Assembly (NCBI RefSeq): GCF_023101085.1
Contig: NZ_CP064703.1
Location: 5,952,001 to 6,016,000, forward strand
Direction: 5' to 3'
DNA from: Bradyrhizobium sp. 170
Lineage (GTDB): Bacteria > Pseudomonadota > Alphaproteobacteria > Rhizobiales > Xanthobacteraceae
DNA: 64,000 bases
Shown: positions 26,001 through 35,500 of the stretch, piece after piece
Layout: each line of letters begins with the position of its first letter
How positions within the stretch are numbered: position 1 is the first letter of the stretch
Notes under the pieces: generated by a model
Told to the model about the DNA's origin: nothing
What the model saw: the letters and a program-made list of their open reading frames with translations, nothing else
Database searches by the model: none
Program-made: the position numbers and the translations under genes

Positions 26001-26358
26001 CGCCTTGCGGGCTCTAGCCCTTCCGGAAATCGCGGAGCTGCGCCCCTTCCTTTTGCCTGAAGTGGCAATTTGGGCCTCAGGGGAAGGTGTTCTCGTTGCA
26101 GGCCGTGCGGATGCGCTCGCGATCAGAGAGGGCCGCGTGGAGGTTGCAGTTGATTGGAAGTCGGATGTCAACCCGAGTTCGGCAGTCCGAAATCGCTACG
26201 CCGCACAGCTCAAGGATTATCTGGTGGCGACAGGAGCCAGGCGCGGAATACTCGCATTCCTGAGCCTGGGCGAGATAACAGGGGTCGAGAATCCCGCCTC
26301 TTTGTTGGCTCCCAGCCCCGAACAGGGAGACGCAGTTCAAGAAGGGAGGCCCTCATGA
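23014..26358 (+). CDS. AddA-like UvrD-family helicase-nuclease
   Basis: 1,114 residues from ATG 23014 (a TTG at 22999 is also open). Helicase motifs in order: EAAAGTGKTSLM (Walker A), TTIHGFC (Ia region), VDEFQDTD (II), GDPKQAIYRFRGAD (III), EIVTIHKAKGLEWPVV (V), YVACTRARDLLIL (VI). The C-terminal RecB-type nuclease shows GRADALAI and VDWKSDV. Length and layout match AddA/RexA (3'-5' helicase plus nuclease). It pairs with the AddB-like protein upstream; the LexA box at 20250 may control both. Confidence 0.85.
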   Translation: MTLVDQDNRVRAMTDFTSVLLVEAAAGTGKTSLMAGRVAMMLAAGFPPGDIAAITFTDLAASQLARRTRETVEALLAGDIPDFIRPVLPSGRLTDSQQAALAAAAPRLDELTATTIHGFCQAVIHSHGVQAGLDPGARIVDETVAEAMFRGELSAWFSRRLAEAAIEDDPIVVLAEKIPLKVVGLIHELAKLRREHPEAAPIQPLQSTRPDIVFAQAVDDFYRWQTSIDNDNCVRGIAHELRRLSARYERIFDSPPDFATLWQLCDAGPCRLFAKGLQLKTYVDAAESFGAYPGESASDAAIQHYQIVTDAWNELIGHIASALVCILSSSLDLLLKSYEGRKRAAAVLDFDDLLLHVRSLVRGHEEVRRAIGRRYKHILVDEFQDTDRVQSEILFSIAATDERVERWEERRLRPGSLFLVGDPKQAIYRFRGADIEIYELCRRLVGAQEGGAVIEVTANFRSQKAIIRHVNSCFETVFGKTGQPRYVALAPTIPDGSYPIPCMTRFTIQVVTDGRIYAEMFREAEAEKVADICSRLIGNVTIRRADGSFSSLQPGDIALLSPGHRDLWRYERALEQRNLAVSSQAGQSLMRRQETQDILALLRVLADSSDTLAFGALMRGPLVGLSDQELLDITAGLPEIEGRPNFFGVRTDPSAVNHPVAKAVLVCLRDLRGRAAISTPSLILAEAIERLNARVIMAARHRNRNARALANLDALIERARGYGVAGLRAFVRDLQADWEGNERAPEGRIDAAEHAIEIVTIHKAKGLEWPVVIPINSTTELYRPDQFVHRQSDNTLHWMVGGVAPPDLAAARAEESREDANQRERIWYVACTRARDLLILPYIPQAAKDSWFSSIVLRQGELPELDVSGFHASGVRQAAANENTQSADTFATEQERMNESALPVVWRRPSDHDRDRLGDPIDAVVVTESLAEQMEVVGGGAQRGIILHKLMEELLTGELDAQERLVVSRAEELLVQLLTDADEKKTRPDPIEMARCALRALALPEIAELRPFLLPEVAIWASGEGVLVAGRADALAIREGRVEVAVDWKSDVNPSSAVRNRYAAQLKDYLVATGARRGILAFLSLGEITGVENPASLLAPSPEQGDAVQEGRPS

Positions 26359-26432
26359 TTACTATTAGTCGCGACTGGTGGGAACATCTCGCGCCGAAGG
26401 TGATCCGACTTGCAAGGCCCGATGATTCGCGT

Positions 26433-27326
26433 TCACGTCGAGTTTTTCTTATTGATCGCGTGTGCCGCTGACGCTTGGGGCATGAGAAACTTATTTAGAT
26501 CGTTGATGACATCGGCCAAAATCCCCGGCTGAAACGCGACGTCTTCGATGAACGAATTCCATTGCGCGACTTTCGTAGGGTCTTCCGCGAAAGCTGTCGT
26601 CAAGGCGTCCGGAATCTCTTTGGGAATTTCGGTCTTGCGCCGGGCGAAGGTCGCAGCGATGGCTCGCGGCAGCGTGTCGCCCTTGAATTCGAAATTACGC
26701 GATAGCACCCAAATATCGTACAAATCCTTCATTCGGCTGTTGGCGCGACCCAACATCACCATTGCTTGGAATTTTTCGGCGATAACAGTCTCGCGAGCGT
26801 AGGCGCGCAAGTTTGGCGCAGGAAAATCCAACAGAACGGGCAGGTCTATTTCCTGAAGGCCGGGTTCGACTGAATCGCCAAAGGCGATATCAATAACGAC
26901 GCGTACTTGGGCCGTATCAACCTTGGCCGTCGCTGTAATGCGCAAACCGCCATATTCCGTTTCTTCGCGAATGCGATCGACTTTCACGCTGTTTGAATCA
27001 AAGACGACGCCGTCGTTGTAGGAGGCGCCACAGACCTCCTGAAAGATGCGGACCATCTCATCTTGATCGTCGTTACCGATGCCGAGGAGGTCGAGGTCGC
27101 GAGTGGGACGTAGCGGATCTTCAAACCACTTTGTAAGGAGCATCGCCCCTTTCAGAATGAAGCGATCGCGATACTGGGTCTGGCTCAAGCGATAGAGAAG
27201 CCTCTCTAGAACGTAGTTGTTGAGCAGCAGATCGAAGGGTTGGCGGCGTTGTTTTGAAAGGTTGAGCAGTCGCGCCCGAACTGACGCGCCCATATTCTTG
27301 ATCGGTGGTTTCGGCTTCTTAGGCAT
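26433..27326 (-). CDS. abiEii: AbiEii/AbiGii-family nucleotidyltransferase toxin
   Basis: 297 residues. FILKGAMLLTKWF followed by RPTRDLDLLG (D77, D79) is the nucleotidyltransferase metal-site region; ETVIAEKFQAMV and MKDLYDIWVLSR follow as in AbiEii/MenT proteins. These toxins transfer nucleotides to tRNA or other RNA and act in phage abortive infection. The start overlaps the antitoxin gene's end by 8 bases, the normal antitoxin-toxin order. Confidence 0.88.
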   Translation of the reverse strand: MPKKPKPPIKNMGASVRARLLNLSKQRRQPFDLLLNNYVLERLLYRLSQTQYRDRFILKGAMLLTKWFEDPLRPTRDLDLLGIGNDDQDEMVRIFQEVCGASYNDGVVFDSNSVKVDRIREETEYGGLRITATAKVDTAQVRVVIDIAFGDSVEPGLQEIDLPVLLDFPAPNLRAYARETVIAEKFQAMVMLGRANSRMKDLYDIWVLSRNFEFKGDTLPRAIAATFARRKTEIPKEIPDALTTAFAEDPTKVAQWNSFIEDVAFQPGILADVINDLNKFLMPQASAAHAINKKNST

Positions 27327-27963
27327 TGGCAGTCATAGCCTCCAGATAGGGCTGCACGACCTTCCAGACTCCGGCTTCATTGGCGTAGCGGGCGATTTCG
27401 GCGGGAGATGCCTTGCGCCGGCGCAGGGCTTCTCGCAGACCTTCGAGTGCGAGATTGAGACCTGGGCTCTTTTGATAGCGGTTGCCGGCGGGGCGCCGAT
27501 AGCGAAATAGATCGACCACCGTCTTTGCGGGAATATAAATACGAACGCGCACGCCTTCGATGACGTGCTCTTTGATGCCGGAGGTTAGAACCTTTTCGCC
27601 GAAACGCACGAATTGAAGGGGCGGTGTTTCGATGCGAGGCCTCCGGTCCTTTGCGCCAATGGCTATCCAAACGCGCGATGGGATCGCGTCGGTCAGGCCG
27701 TGAAAGGCCAGTGCGGACGTAAGACAAACGACCCCCTTCGGGACAAGTTTGGCTGCCTCGGCGAGCGTATGATGTGTGTCGATCGGGGCGTCGGGAAGTT
27801 GGTACAGTCCTCGACTGAGCTGGAGGACAAGCCCTTTGTCCTTCATCCGCGCAACGGTGGTTGCGGTGATGCCAGCTTCTACAAATTCGGAAAGGCGGAC
27901 CATGCCCTGCTGCTTGAGCAGGGAGAGAGCGCGCTCTTGCTGAGTTCTGGAAAGCGAAGGCAT
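27319..27963 (-). CDS. abiEi: AbiEi-family antitoxin
   Basis: 214 residues from ATG 27963; an upstream frame to 28029 would run through the operator and is unlikely. The N-terminal winged helix (QQGMVRLSEFVEAGITATTV, MKDKGLVLQLSRGLYQLPD) is followed by the antitoxin C-terminal domain (VCLTSALAFHGLTDAIPSRV, YIPAKTVVDLFRYRR). AbiEi binds inverted repeats in its own promoter and neutralises AbiEii. Confidence 0.88.
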   Translation of the reverse strand: MPSLSRTQQERALSLLKQQGMVRLSEFVEAGITATTVARMKDKGLVLQLSRGLYQLPDAPIDTHHTLAEAAKLVPKGVVCLTSALAFHGLTDAIPSRVWIAIGAKDRRPRIETPPLQFVRFGEKVLTSGIKEHVIEGVRVRIYIPAKTVVDLFRYRRPAGNRYQKSPGLNLALEGLREALRRRKASPAEIARYANEAGVWKVVQPYLEAMTANA

Positions 27964-27985
27964 GTCGAGGAATATGATATAAATA

Positions 27986-28012
27986 GTCGGATATGTAAAG
28001 ACTTTATCCGAC
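27986..28012 (-). promoter_or_regulatory. Probable AbiEi operator
   Basis: Inverted repeat GTCGGATA-N11-TATCCGAC in an AT-rich stretch 23 bases before the antitoxin start. AbiEi antitoxins repress by binding such inverted repeats. Confidence 0.55.
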
Positions 28013-28215
28013 ATTATATACCAAGGCAAATGTAAGACATTGAAAAATATATAGTTTCTTCCCCTAACATGCGACGGTATGCGGCGTCCTCAGAGGGCAA
28101 ATACGCGAAACAGCCAATCGGGGCTTGCCACCGCGGGTTGTAAATGACCTATTAATCTCGGGAAACGCGGTCCCTGTCTAGAGGGCTCTTTTGCTACGAG
28201 CATTGGCTGGGTGTG

Positions 28216-29874
28216 ATGGCAAGTGGGGCAGTAAAGGCCAGCAAATCGATGAGCCTTTCCGTGAGGCTACTTCGGAGTGGCCGGACGATCGATGATGCCT
28301 TGCGGGATGACCATGAACTCGAAGAGCGGCCTTCGGAGGTAGGGAGGCTTTTTGTAGGTCAAGCACCAGCGCTGCCGCCGACTTGGTTCGACTTTGTCAG
28401 CGGCTTTGCGACAGGTGGCCTTGGGCGGCTGGTTAATCAAAGTTGTGCCGCCGTGCTGTTCTTGGAAGTCGTCCCTGACGATAAGCGGTTCGCGAAGCGG
28501 ATCATGGCCCTAACTTTTGGGACCGGCCATCATTCCCTCGATCCGGACGCATTTGAACGAAGCTTCGGTCTAAAGGTTGTCCTAAATTCGGTCGCCCGTT
28601 CGAACTTGCGAAGTTTGGACATTGCCACGCTCGATGCCACCACCTTCCAGAAGCGCATACAGGCTAGTCGGGATGCCGATTTGCAGGGATTTGGGATCGA
28701 TGTCGACCGAGATCTACTGAGACTCGCCGCAGGATCGCCGAGAGATAATTCCTTCGCAAAATCCCTCGCTGGCAAGGACGCTCTAACATTGCACACAAAA
28801 ACGTCGCCCGACGACGTAATTGATAAGTGCAAGACGGCGCTCAAGCTCTATCATGCTACAGATTACAAAAGGGATTTCGGGTTTATCGACTTCGTAACGC
28901 CGGTCCGGCAGCAAAGCCTTCTTGAGCAGCTGGATGCTGCAGCTTTCGGCGAACTGCAGCAATTGGTGAAGGGGAATCAATCGGACCTTCACATCGCATT
29001 GCCGGATATACTGAGCCCTGAGGAGGGGGTGGAAGTTGGGTATTTCGGTGTCGGGCTAAAGTCGGGACGAAAGCAGGGTTACACGCAAATTGCGATTGAA
29101 GACTATGTCGAGGAACTCAAAGCTGGTCAGATAGCCGATATTGCAGATATGGCCAAACTTCGCGCGAGCCATGAGGTGCGCGTTATAGTCGATGGCGAGG
29201 GAGACAGGAAGCAAAAGCGCAAACTGTACGATTGCTTTGTTTACGAGCTGACGTCCAAGAGTGACACCTATGTTCTGTTTGCTGGAGACTGGTTCGTGGT
29301 CGACAAGGCGTTTCACGCTACCGTCGAAACTGATTTCCTCAAGCTGTTGGCAAAAAGGACCTTTGTGCCATCGACCAAATGCAAGAGCGAGCGCGACTTT
29401 ATCGCTGAACTCGATGCACACAAAAACTTGCTCAATCTTGATCAAGTGAAACTATCGCCGGCAGGGGCACCTGCCGCTAATCTTGAACCATGTGATTTTC
29501 TTTCGATGACCAAACAGTTTATTCATCTTAAGGATGGTCACGGGTCAGCGCCAATAAGTCATCTCTGGAATCAGGGCGTTGTGTCCGCCGAAAGCTTCGT
29601 TCGTGATGAGAAATTTCGGATCGACCTGCGCAAAGAAGTTAAGAAGCGGCAGACACAATCCAAGAAGACTGGCTTTGACGCCATTCTGCCGGACGGGCGC
29701 TCGAAGCCAGTTCCGAGCGAATACACTGTCGTCTTCGGAATTATGCGTGACCGATACCAGAGATCAGGAACGATTGGCCTCCCATTTTTCAGCAAGGTCA
29801 GCCTTCGGTCCATCGCCGATCGTATTCAACTCATGGGGTTTCCGGTAGAAGTTCATCTTGTCGAACGGATTTAA
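28216..29874 (+). CDS. TIGR04141/DUF6119-like sporadically distributed protein
   Basis: 552 residues from ATG 28216. Recognised features: SLSVRLLRSGRTIDDALRDD at the start, CAAVLFLEV, GTGHHSLDPDAFERSFGLKV, LTSKSDTYVLFAGDWFVVD, and YTVVFGIMRD near the end. These fit the TIGR04141 family, found patchily in bacteria and often next to defence genes (recall). The biochemical activity is unknown. It faces away from the AbiE pair, with 253 bases between starts. Confidence 0.7.
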   Translation: MASGAVKASKSMSLSVRLLRSGRTIDDALRDDHELEERPSEVGRLFVGQAPALPPTWFDFVSGFATGGLGRLVNQSCAAVLFLEVVPDDKRFAKRIMALTFGTGHHSLDPDAFERSFGLKVVLNSVARSNLRSLDIATLDATTFQKRIQASRDADLQGFGIDVDRDLLRLAAGSPRDNSFAKSLAGKDALTLHTKTSPDDVIDKCKTALKLYHATDYKRDFGFIDFVTPVRQQSLLEQLDAAAFGELQQLVKGNQSDLHIALPDILSPEEGVEVGYFGVGLKSGRKQGYTQIAIEDYVEELKAGQIADIADMAKLRASHEVRVIVDGEGDRKQKRKLYDCFVYELTSKSDTYVLFAGDWFVVDKAFHATVETDFLKLLAKRTFVPSTKCKSERDFIAELDAHKNLLNLDQVKLSPAGAPAANLEPCDFLSMTKQFIHLKDGHGSAPISHLWNQGVVSAESFVRDEKFRIDLRKEVKKRQTQSKKTGFDAILPDGRSKPVPSEYTVVFGIMRDRYQRSGTIGLPFFSKVSLRSIADRIQLMGFPVEVHLVERI

Positions 29875-29928
29875 ATTGCGGTTGGCAATGCTTGTCGAGC
29901 CCGACGAAGCCTCGCTTCTGGAGGAAGA

Positions 29929-30063
29929 GTGAAGCGAACCACCAAAATTTCCAGCGTGATATTCCGTGACGTTCTCAAGCAGGCCGAAGAGCAGCTTGCC
30001 TTGGCTGGTCGCGCAGCCGCTAACTTTCAGGGGTATACGAGCGTCTGGATGACATCTCGCTGA
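29929..30063 (+). CDS. Possible 44-residue ORF or gene remnant
   Basis: GTG 29929 with GGAGG just upstream gives MKRTTKISSVIFRDVLKQAE, then EQLALAGRAAANFQ and a short tail. A different frame from about 30030 to 30114 reads YERLDDISLKPVSSKEGRHG, which looks like the end of another protein. The stretch is probably a junction of remnants. Confidence 0.25.
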   Translation: MKRTTKISSVIFRDVLKQAEEQLALAGRAAANFQGYTSVWMTSR

Positions 30064-30119
30064 AGCCGGTCTCGTCCAAAGAGGGCCGCCACGGCGGCGT
30101 GGCGTTCGCAAGATGAACG

Positions 30120-30878
30120 TCAGACGCCGGCCTTGACGAGGGGACGCTGCGGTTTGGTGGAGACGAGCTCGTTCGTACCGGTGACGGGATTGAAGCGGAC
30201 CGCCGACAGATAAACGGGCTTGCGGATAGACTCCGCGTAGGCCTGCAGCTGCTTGGCGAAACTGGGACCCCAGAAGTTTAGCCGGCGTTCCTCGATGATC
30301 GGACGGTAGGTGTACCAGAAGTCCACGAGATTCGAGTCCAACTTAGAGGACGCCGAGCACTGCCACTTGTTGCGGCACTCGACATAGTTCTCGTAGAAGC
30401 CGGCGATGGCTTCCAGATCGCGAGAGAGCTCGATCGACTGGTCGTCCTTCGCGACCTTCAAGATGAGAGCGCGATAGTCGCCGTAGGTGTTGACCTTCTT
30501 GATGCTCTCTTCCTGCTGCACGAGATACCGCGTGTTCAGGCTGTTTTCCGGACCATACACCGAGCCGTCATACGTGGCCTGGAATTGCGGCGCCCTGTCC
30601 TTCACGGTGAGGATCACGCCCGTCGCCAGGAATGCCAAGCTCATCAAGGTGATCAGCAGGACGATGACGAATTGCAGCGCGTGCGGCAGGTGCGACACCA
30701 ATTGCATCGCGATCAGAAGCGGCACCACGGCGAAGATGAAGATCTGCGGCAGGACCGGGCTGCTGGCGCTCGTCTGCACGAAGATGAAGGCGAGAATCGC
30801 CAGCACACCGATGCCGTACTGAAGCCTGGTCCGGAACGCAGGAAGGCGCCCGATCACGCTCGTCAGAAACTCGCTCAT
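30120..30878 (-). CDS. Membrane protein with two N-terminal spans and a soluble domain
   Basis: 252 residues. Residues about 20-100 hold two to three hydrophobic helices (YGIGVLAILAFIFVQTS, VLPQIFIFAVVPLLIAMQLV, LQFVIVLLITLMSLAFLATG); the remainder is soluble, with a conserved-looking DFWYTYRPIIEERRLNFWGP. No family recognised. It follows a small exported protein by 38 bases on the same strand. Its place in the island suggests a membrane component of a defence or stress module; this is inference. Confidence 0.6.
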   Translation of the reverse strand: MSEFLTSVIGRLPAFRTRLQYGIGVLAILAFIFVQTSASSPVLPQIFIFAVVPLLIAMQLVSHLPHALQFVIVLLITLMSLAFLATGVILTVKDRAPQFQATYDGSVYGPENSLNTRYLVQQEESIKKVNTYGDYRALILKVAKDDQSIELSRDLEAIAGFYENYVECRNKWQCSASSKLDSNLVDFWYTYRPIIEERRLNFWGPSFAKQLQAYAESIRKPVYLSAVRFNPVTGTNELVSTKPQRPLVKAGV

Positions 30879-30916
30879 ATCAATTCCCCCTCTTGGAATG
30901 GACGCTCGGTTCGCGA

Positions 30917-31138
30917 TCAGCCCTTCCCGGGCTTACCGCACGCCCCGGGCTTGACCGTGCACGGGCTCATGGGCGCCGGCGGCGCCTTGGGCTGCGGCGA
31001 CGGACGTGGCAAGATGCTCCGAGCGCCATTGCCGAGGTCGATTCCGGCTTGCTTGATGAAACTCTTCGCCTCGGCGGCTCCGGCCACGAACATGAAGGCC
31101 GATGCCGCGACTAACGTCTTCGAGAAGATGCTAGTCAT
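30917..31138 (-). CDS. Small exported proline-rich protein
   Basis: 73 residues. Residues 1-24 form a signal peptide (VAASAFMFVAGAAEA before K). The mature part is short, proline-rich, with a Cys pair (SPCTVKPGACGKPGKG). It probably forms an operon with the membrane protein downstream. No family recognised. Confidence 0.6.
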   Translation of the reverse strand: MTSIFSKTLVAASAFMFVAGAAEAKSFIKQAGIDLGNGARSILPRPSPQPKAPPAPMSPCTVKPGACGKPGKG

Positions 31139-31639
31139 AAGACGACCCCCCTCCCCAGAATTTGCCGATCAATCCAAGCTGGAGATGAACGGCGATTGGA
31201 CGACCGGTCCGACAGGTCCTCGAGAGTTGCCGCACCGATTGTCTCCTTGACGTAGGATCGCCACGACGGCCGCGCCAGCCGGGATGCACGACGCGCGCGA
31301 TCGGGCGGCTCGTCTCCCGCATGAAAATCGATCGTTTGAATCGGATCTCCAGAGGCTTGCGCACTATGACGCAGCCGAGAAGATGCTTGAGCACATTAAC
31401 GGAAATTCATTTTGGTGAATTACGAAGGGGCAATGTCGGCTCGTATCCCGCCGAACGGCGGCATCCGCTTACCTGAGACATCGGTCGGTTGCGATTCAGC
31501 GTTGTCCTTTGGTCGAGGTTTTGCCTTCGGCCCGCGCGACGTCCTCTCTGAATGCCTGATCAGCAAGAAGGCGGTCGTTACCGACATGCCGTACGTCGGC
31601 CTGGGACAACAGCGGCTCCAAGGCGTCACGGTCGGCTCG
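31139..31639. other. Region without a supported gene
   Basis: Open frames exist on both strands but none has a ribosome site and a natural composition together. On the minus strand a tail reading ALEPLLSQADVRHVGNDRLL, ending near 31496, could be a gene remnant. Confidence 0.25.
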
Positions 31640-32200
31640 GCTGTTCGTGAACGACGCGCTTCCGGAATCGCTGCTGCAGCAGTTCCTGGACAAGGCGCCG
31701 GTCGCGGCGCGGCAAAACGCGATAAAATTCATCGGACAGCAGATCGGCGCACCGTTGCAGGGGCGTCCGGCATCAAGGCGCAATCGTATTGGGAGCGGCG
31801 CTTGGCGGTGGCGAAGGCTTCGGACGGCCCGGATGAATTTCGCGCTGAAATCGGTTCGATCGGTCTTTGGGTGCTATGGAACGTCGAACCTGACTGGTTG
31901 CTTGAGCAACTGCTTGCGATCCTAGCCGCAGACTACGCGCCCAACGATATCTATTCGGTTGTAGACAAGCTCTCCAAGATGGACGTCGAGAAGATCGACC
32001 GCGTCGTCGAGGTGCTTTCGGCTCTGGTGAGCAGTCCCCACGTCAATCGGCTCACGCTCATGGTGCAGCCGGGGCCGATGCGGAAGATGCTCGTCGCGGG
32101 CAAAGCGACTGTCGCCCCGAAGACGCGTTCACTGGTCACGAACATCGTGAACATTCTCGCGTCGAAGGGGGACGATTCCTACATGGATTTGCTCGATTAA
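31640..32200 (+). pseudogene. 3' fragment of an unknown gene with a frameshift
   Basis: One frame at 31645-31760 reads NDALPESLLQQFLDKAPVAA then RQNAIKFIGQQIGAP. The adjacent frame from about 31770 to 32200 reads SYWERRLAVAKASDGPDEFR, IGLWVLWNVEPDWLLEQLLA, VDKLSKMDVEKIDRVVEVLS and ends SYMDLLD. The two look like one helical-repeat protein C-terminus. The 5' part of the gene is missing. Confidence 0.45.
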
Positions 32201-32520
32201 CCGAACGTCGCACGGTTCTTGATCGATAATTCATGAGATATCGAACGCAGTGCTCGACGCCGATAGTGCCAACGGCGGCAGGGGTCCGGACCGCCTCGAG
32301 ATACGGCCGAGGGAACAAAGCAGGAAGGAGCTAAGCCGGACGAATTGTCGTCTCGTACCCGCGATCAATATCGCATTCCGGCGCTTTTCGACTCCTGATG
32401 GCGTGGATATGCCGGAACATGGGCTCGCGCATCAGAGTGTCGATCTTGCAACTGGTGGAAAAAAGAAACGCGTTCCCCGACGCGGGGTCGACGACCGCGG
32501 GCGGCTTTATCAAGCCTCCA
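32201..32520. other. Intergenic region without a supported gene
   Basis: No convincing frame, terminator or repeat seen between the broken fragment and the large helicase gene, which end toward each other. Confidence 0.3.
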
Positions 32521-35500
32521 TCACCGGGTCGCGCGTGATCTTTCGGCGTCCGCATTTCCCCGCAAGCTTTCGATTTTCTGAACGAGCCGATTAAATTCTC
32601 GTTCGGGATCGCGATACCAATCCGTTGACCACACGCGGTGGATACGCCAGTTCAATTCCTCGAGCACAGACTGTCTCAGCCGGTCGCGGTCGCGCGCAAA
32701 CTTTGAAGAATGATAGGTCGCGCCATCGCATTCTAGCCCAATGATGTAGCTGCCCGGCTTCTCGGGATGGACAACACCAACGTCGATTCGGTACTGCGCA
32801 ACCCCGACCTGAGGATGGGCGATGTAGCCGGCTGACTTGAGCCGCGAGAGAAACCATCGTTCGAAGTCACTGTCTGGCTCCTGCCCGGTCTGCCGTCCGT
32901 GTTGGATCGTGCCGCTGCCCGCGTATTCCAGAAACTCTTTGAGCACGCGCACGCCCCGCTGCTTTCCGTCAGGCAAGATTTGGGACGGATCAAGGGAGGT
33001 AAACAACGCGAGCTTTCGCTTGGCGCGCGTGAAAAGTACGTTCAGCCGGCGATGTCCGTACGCCTTATTGATCGGGCCGAAATTCTGATGAAAAATACCT
33101 TCGGCCGTTTTGCCGTAGACCGTAGAGACAAGAATGATGTCGCGCTCATCGCCCTGCACGTTTTCGAGATTCTTCACGAAGAAGGACTCCAGCGTGCCTT
33201 CCCAATGTTGGCGGTACGCCTGGATTTCAGGATCGGATGCGGCCACTTCGTCCATCAGAGTTTCGATCAGCTCGCTTTGAGCCTTATTAACAGCGACGAT
33301 ACCGATGGATCGATCAATCCGGCTCCTCATTAGCCTCGCGGCTTCAGCGACGATTGCCCGCGCTTCCACGGGATTGCGGCCTTGGCCTGCTTCGTAGCCG
33401 CCGTCGGCCACCCTTTGGCAGGTAACACCGAAGTCGGGGTCGTCCAGAACGGGGCTCGGATAGACTAGAAGCCGATCGTCATAAAACTCGCGATTGGAAT
33501 AGGCGATCAGCGACTGATGACGCGAACGATAATGAACCCCCAGCATTCGCATGGGCCGCCAGCACCGCCTTCCGAGTTCCAGAATGGACTCTTCTGGCGA
33601 ATCTTCGATCTCCTCGTCGTCCCGACTTTCCGCCGCTACGAAAAAGTCGCTCGGCGGCAACTGTTCCGGGTCGCCGACCACCACCGCCTGAGCGCAGCGG
33701 ATCAACGCGCCGAGTGCGTCCTCCGGACGCATTTGCGACGCTTCGTCGATGATAAGCAGGTCAAACTTGTGCTTGCCTGGCTCGAGATACTGCGCGACGG
33801 ACATCGGACTCATCATGATGCAGGGCTTATAGGCGCGAATGGCGGCGCCAGCGTTGCCGAATAGCCGGCGGAGCGCGATGCGCGGCTTCTGCAGGCTCGT
33901 CTGGTGATCCAGCATCTGGCTGTCGGTATAGTCGCGCGTCGATTGCGCACGCTGTCCCGCCGGAACTGGTCGGGCGAAGAGTTTCGCGGCAACGAGACGG
34001 CGGTTCAACTGGAGGATTTCTTTGTCGAGTTCCTGAAATCGCTTGCGAACCTGCTCGTGTGTGCTGCCCGTATGCCGCGAGAGAGCCGGCAACTCACGCA
34101 TCAGCTGCGCGGCCGTCGATCGATAGAATGCGGCTTCCACAGTCCATCCGACTCCTTGGTACCGCAGGGCTTCCTTGCTCCAGGCGGAGATGAGGCCATC
34201 CAGCCCAAGTCGGCGCGCGTCGTCCTCCGTTGCGAGTAACGTGATTTGCTTTTCAAGGTCGTCCGGCGCCTCTACCGCGCGCTGGGCTTTGTCCACCAGG
34301 CGTTCAATGGGAACAGTGATGAAGGCCCCTCCAGACCAGGAGGCAGGGTCGATATGCAGCAGCCCGTCGGCTTGCGCGCGAGCCGCACCCTCCGCTTCAA
34401 TAGCGCACTCTATCACCGAAGCCATTTGACCGAGCTGTTCGCCGCGCGAAGCGTGGTCCGGATGAAGCAGCCAAGTCACGACGGTGGCGGGTAGCCCGGC
34501 GTCGGCAATTTCATTCGCGCGATCGAGCGTTGCACGGATCGAGCGCGCCCGAGCGGCTTCGTTCTCGGTGGGGATGGGCCCGATCGCTTGCGCGGCGGCG
34601 CCATGCGTTGGAAGCGCCGCGCGACATTCCAGTGCTCTGTTGAGGCTTGCCGCCGCCTCGCTTAACCTTCCGAGGGCGATGCCTGGCTTGAGTCCGCTCG
34701 CATTCGCTTGTTCGAGCAATGCGCCTAGCTCGTTGACGCGCTCGAATTCATGTCGAGCCTCTTGGCTGACCGAGCTTTGTTTCGCGTAACACGCTCCGAA
34801 TATCCCGATCAGGTCCATCGCCTCTGCGCTGCTCGCCGCTTCGGCCAAGGCTTGGATGTCCTCTGACGCGCCTTCGAAGAGCAGCCGCCGCAGGGCGCGC
34901 GCACCGGCGACGGGAAGTGGGGTTACTTTCTGAACGGCGCGCATCCATTCGGCTACTGCGGTGATATCCGCGAAGGGGGTGCTGGTCCCCCGCCAATTCC
35001 GCGCGATGGCATCCTTTGCGTTCTGGCATTCCTCAAGCGACTGCAGACCTTCCTTCCACTTGGCCGCCGAAACAAGCCTTGCGGCGCTCGATGCGGATAT
35101 TTCATCGCCGGGGAAAACTAGCCGCCAGGTGGCCTTGGCGCGGCGCCACTCGCTGCTGAAGAGCTTTCCGACAAGGGAGGTGCTTTTGATCACGGCGGCG
35201 GCGGCGCGCATTTCCCGGGGGCTTGGTAGCGATGCAGCAAAGGCGGCCGTCGGCGTTTCGCCAAAATCTGCTTCGGAAGCAGCGTTGGAAGCTTCTAAGG
35301 CATACTCGTGTGCCACTCGAATTTCTTCGAGGACGCCATCCTCGGCGAGCCGCGCTGTTCGAAGATGCGCCTTGTCGTGGGGAAAGCTTTGAACGTTGCG
35401 AAGGAAGCTCGCCGCCAGTGCCTCGGCCCGCAGGTCGAGGTCGGCTCCCGCATCTCGCTCCGTTACGCTCAAGACTTGCCGCATCAGACCCGCCGCGCCG

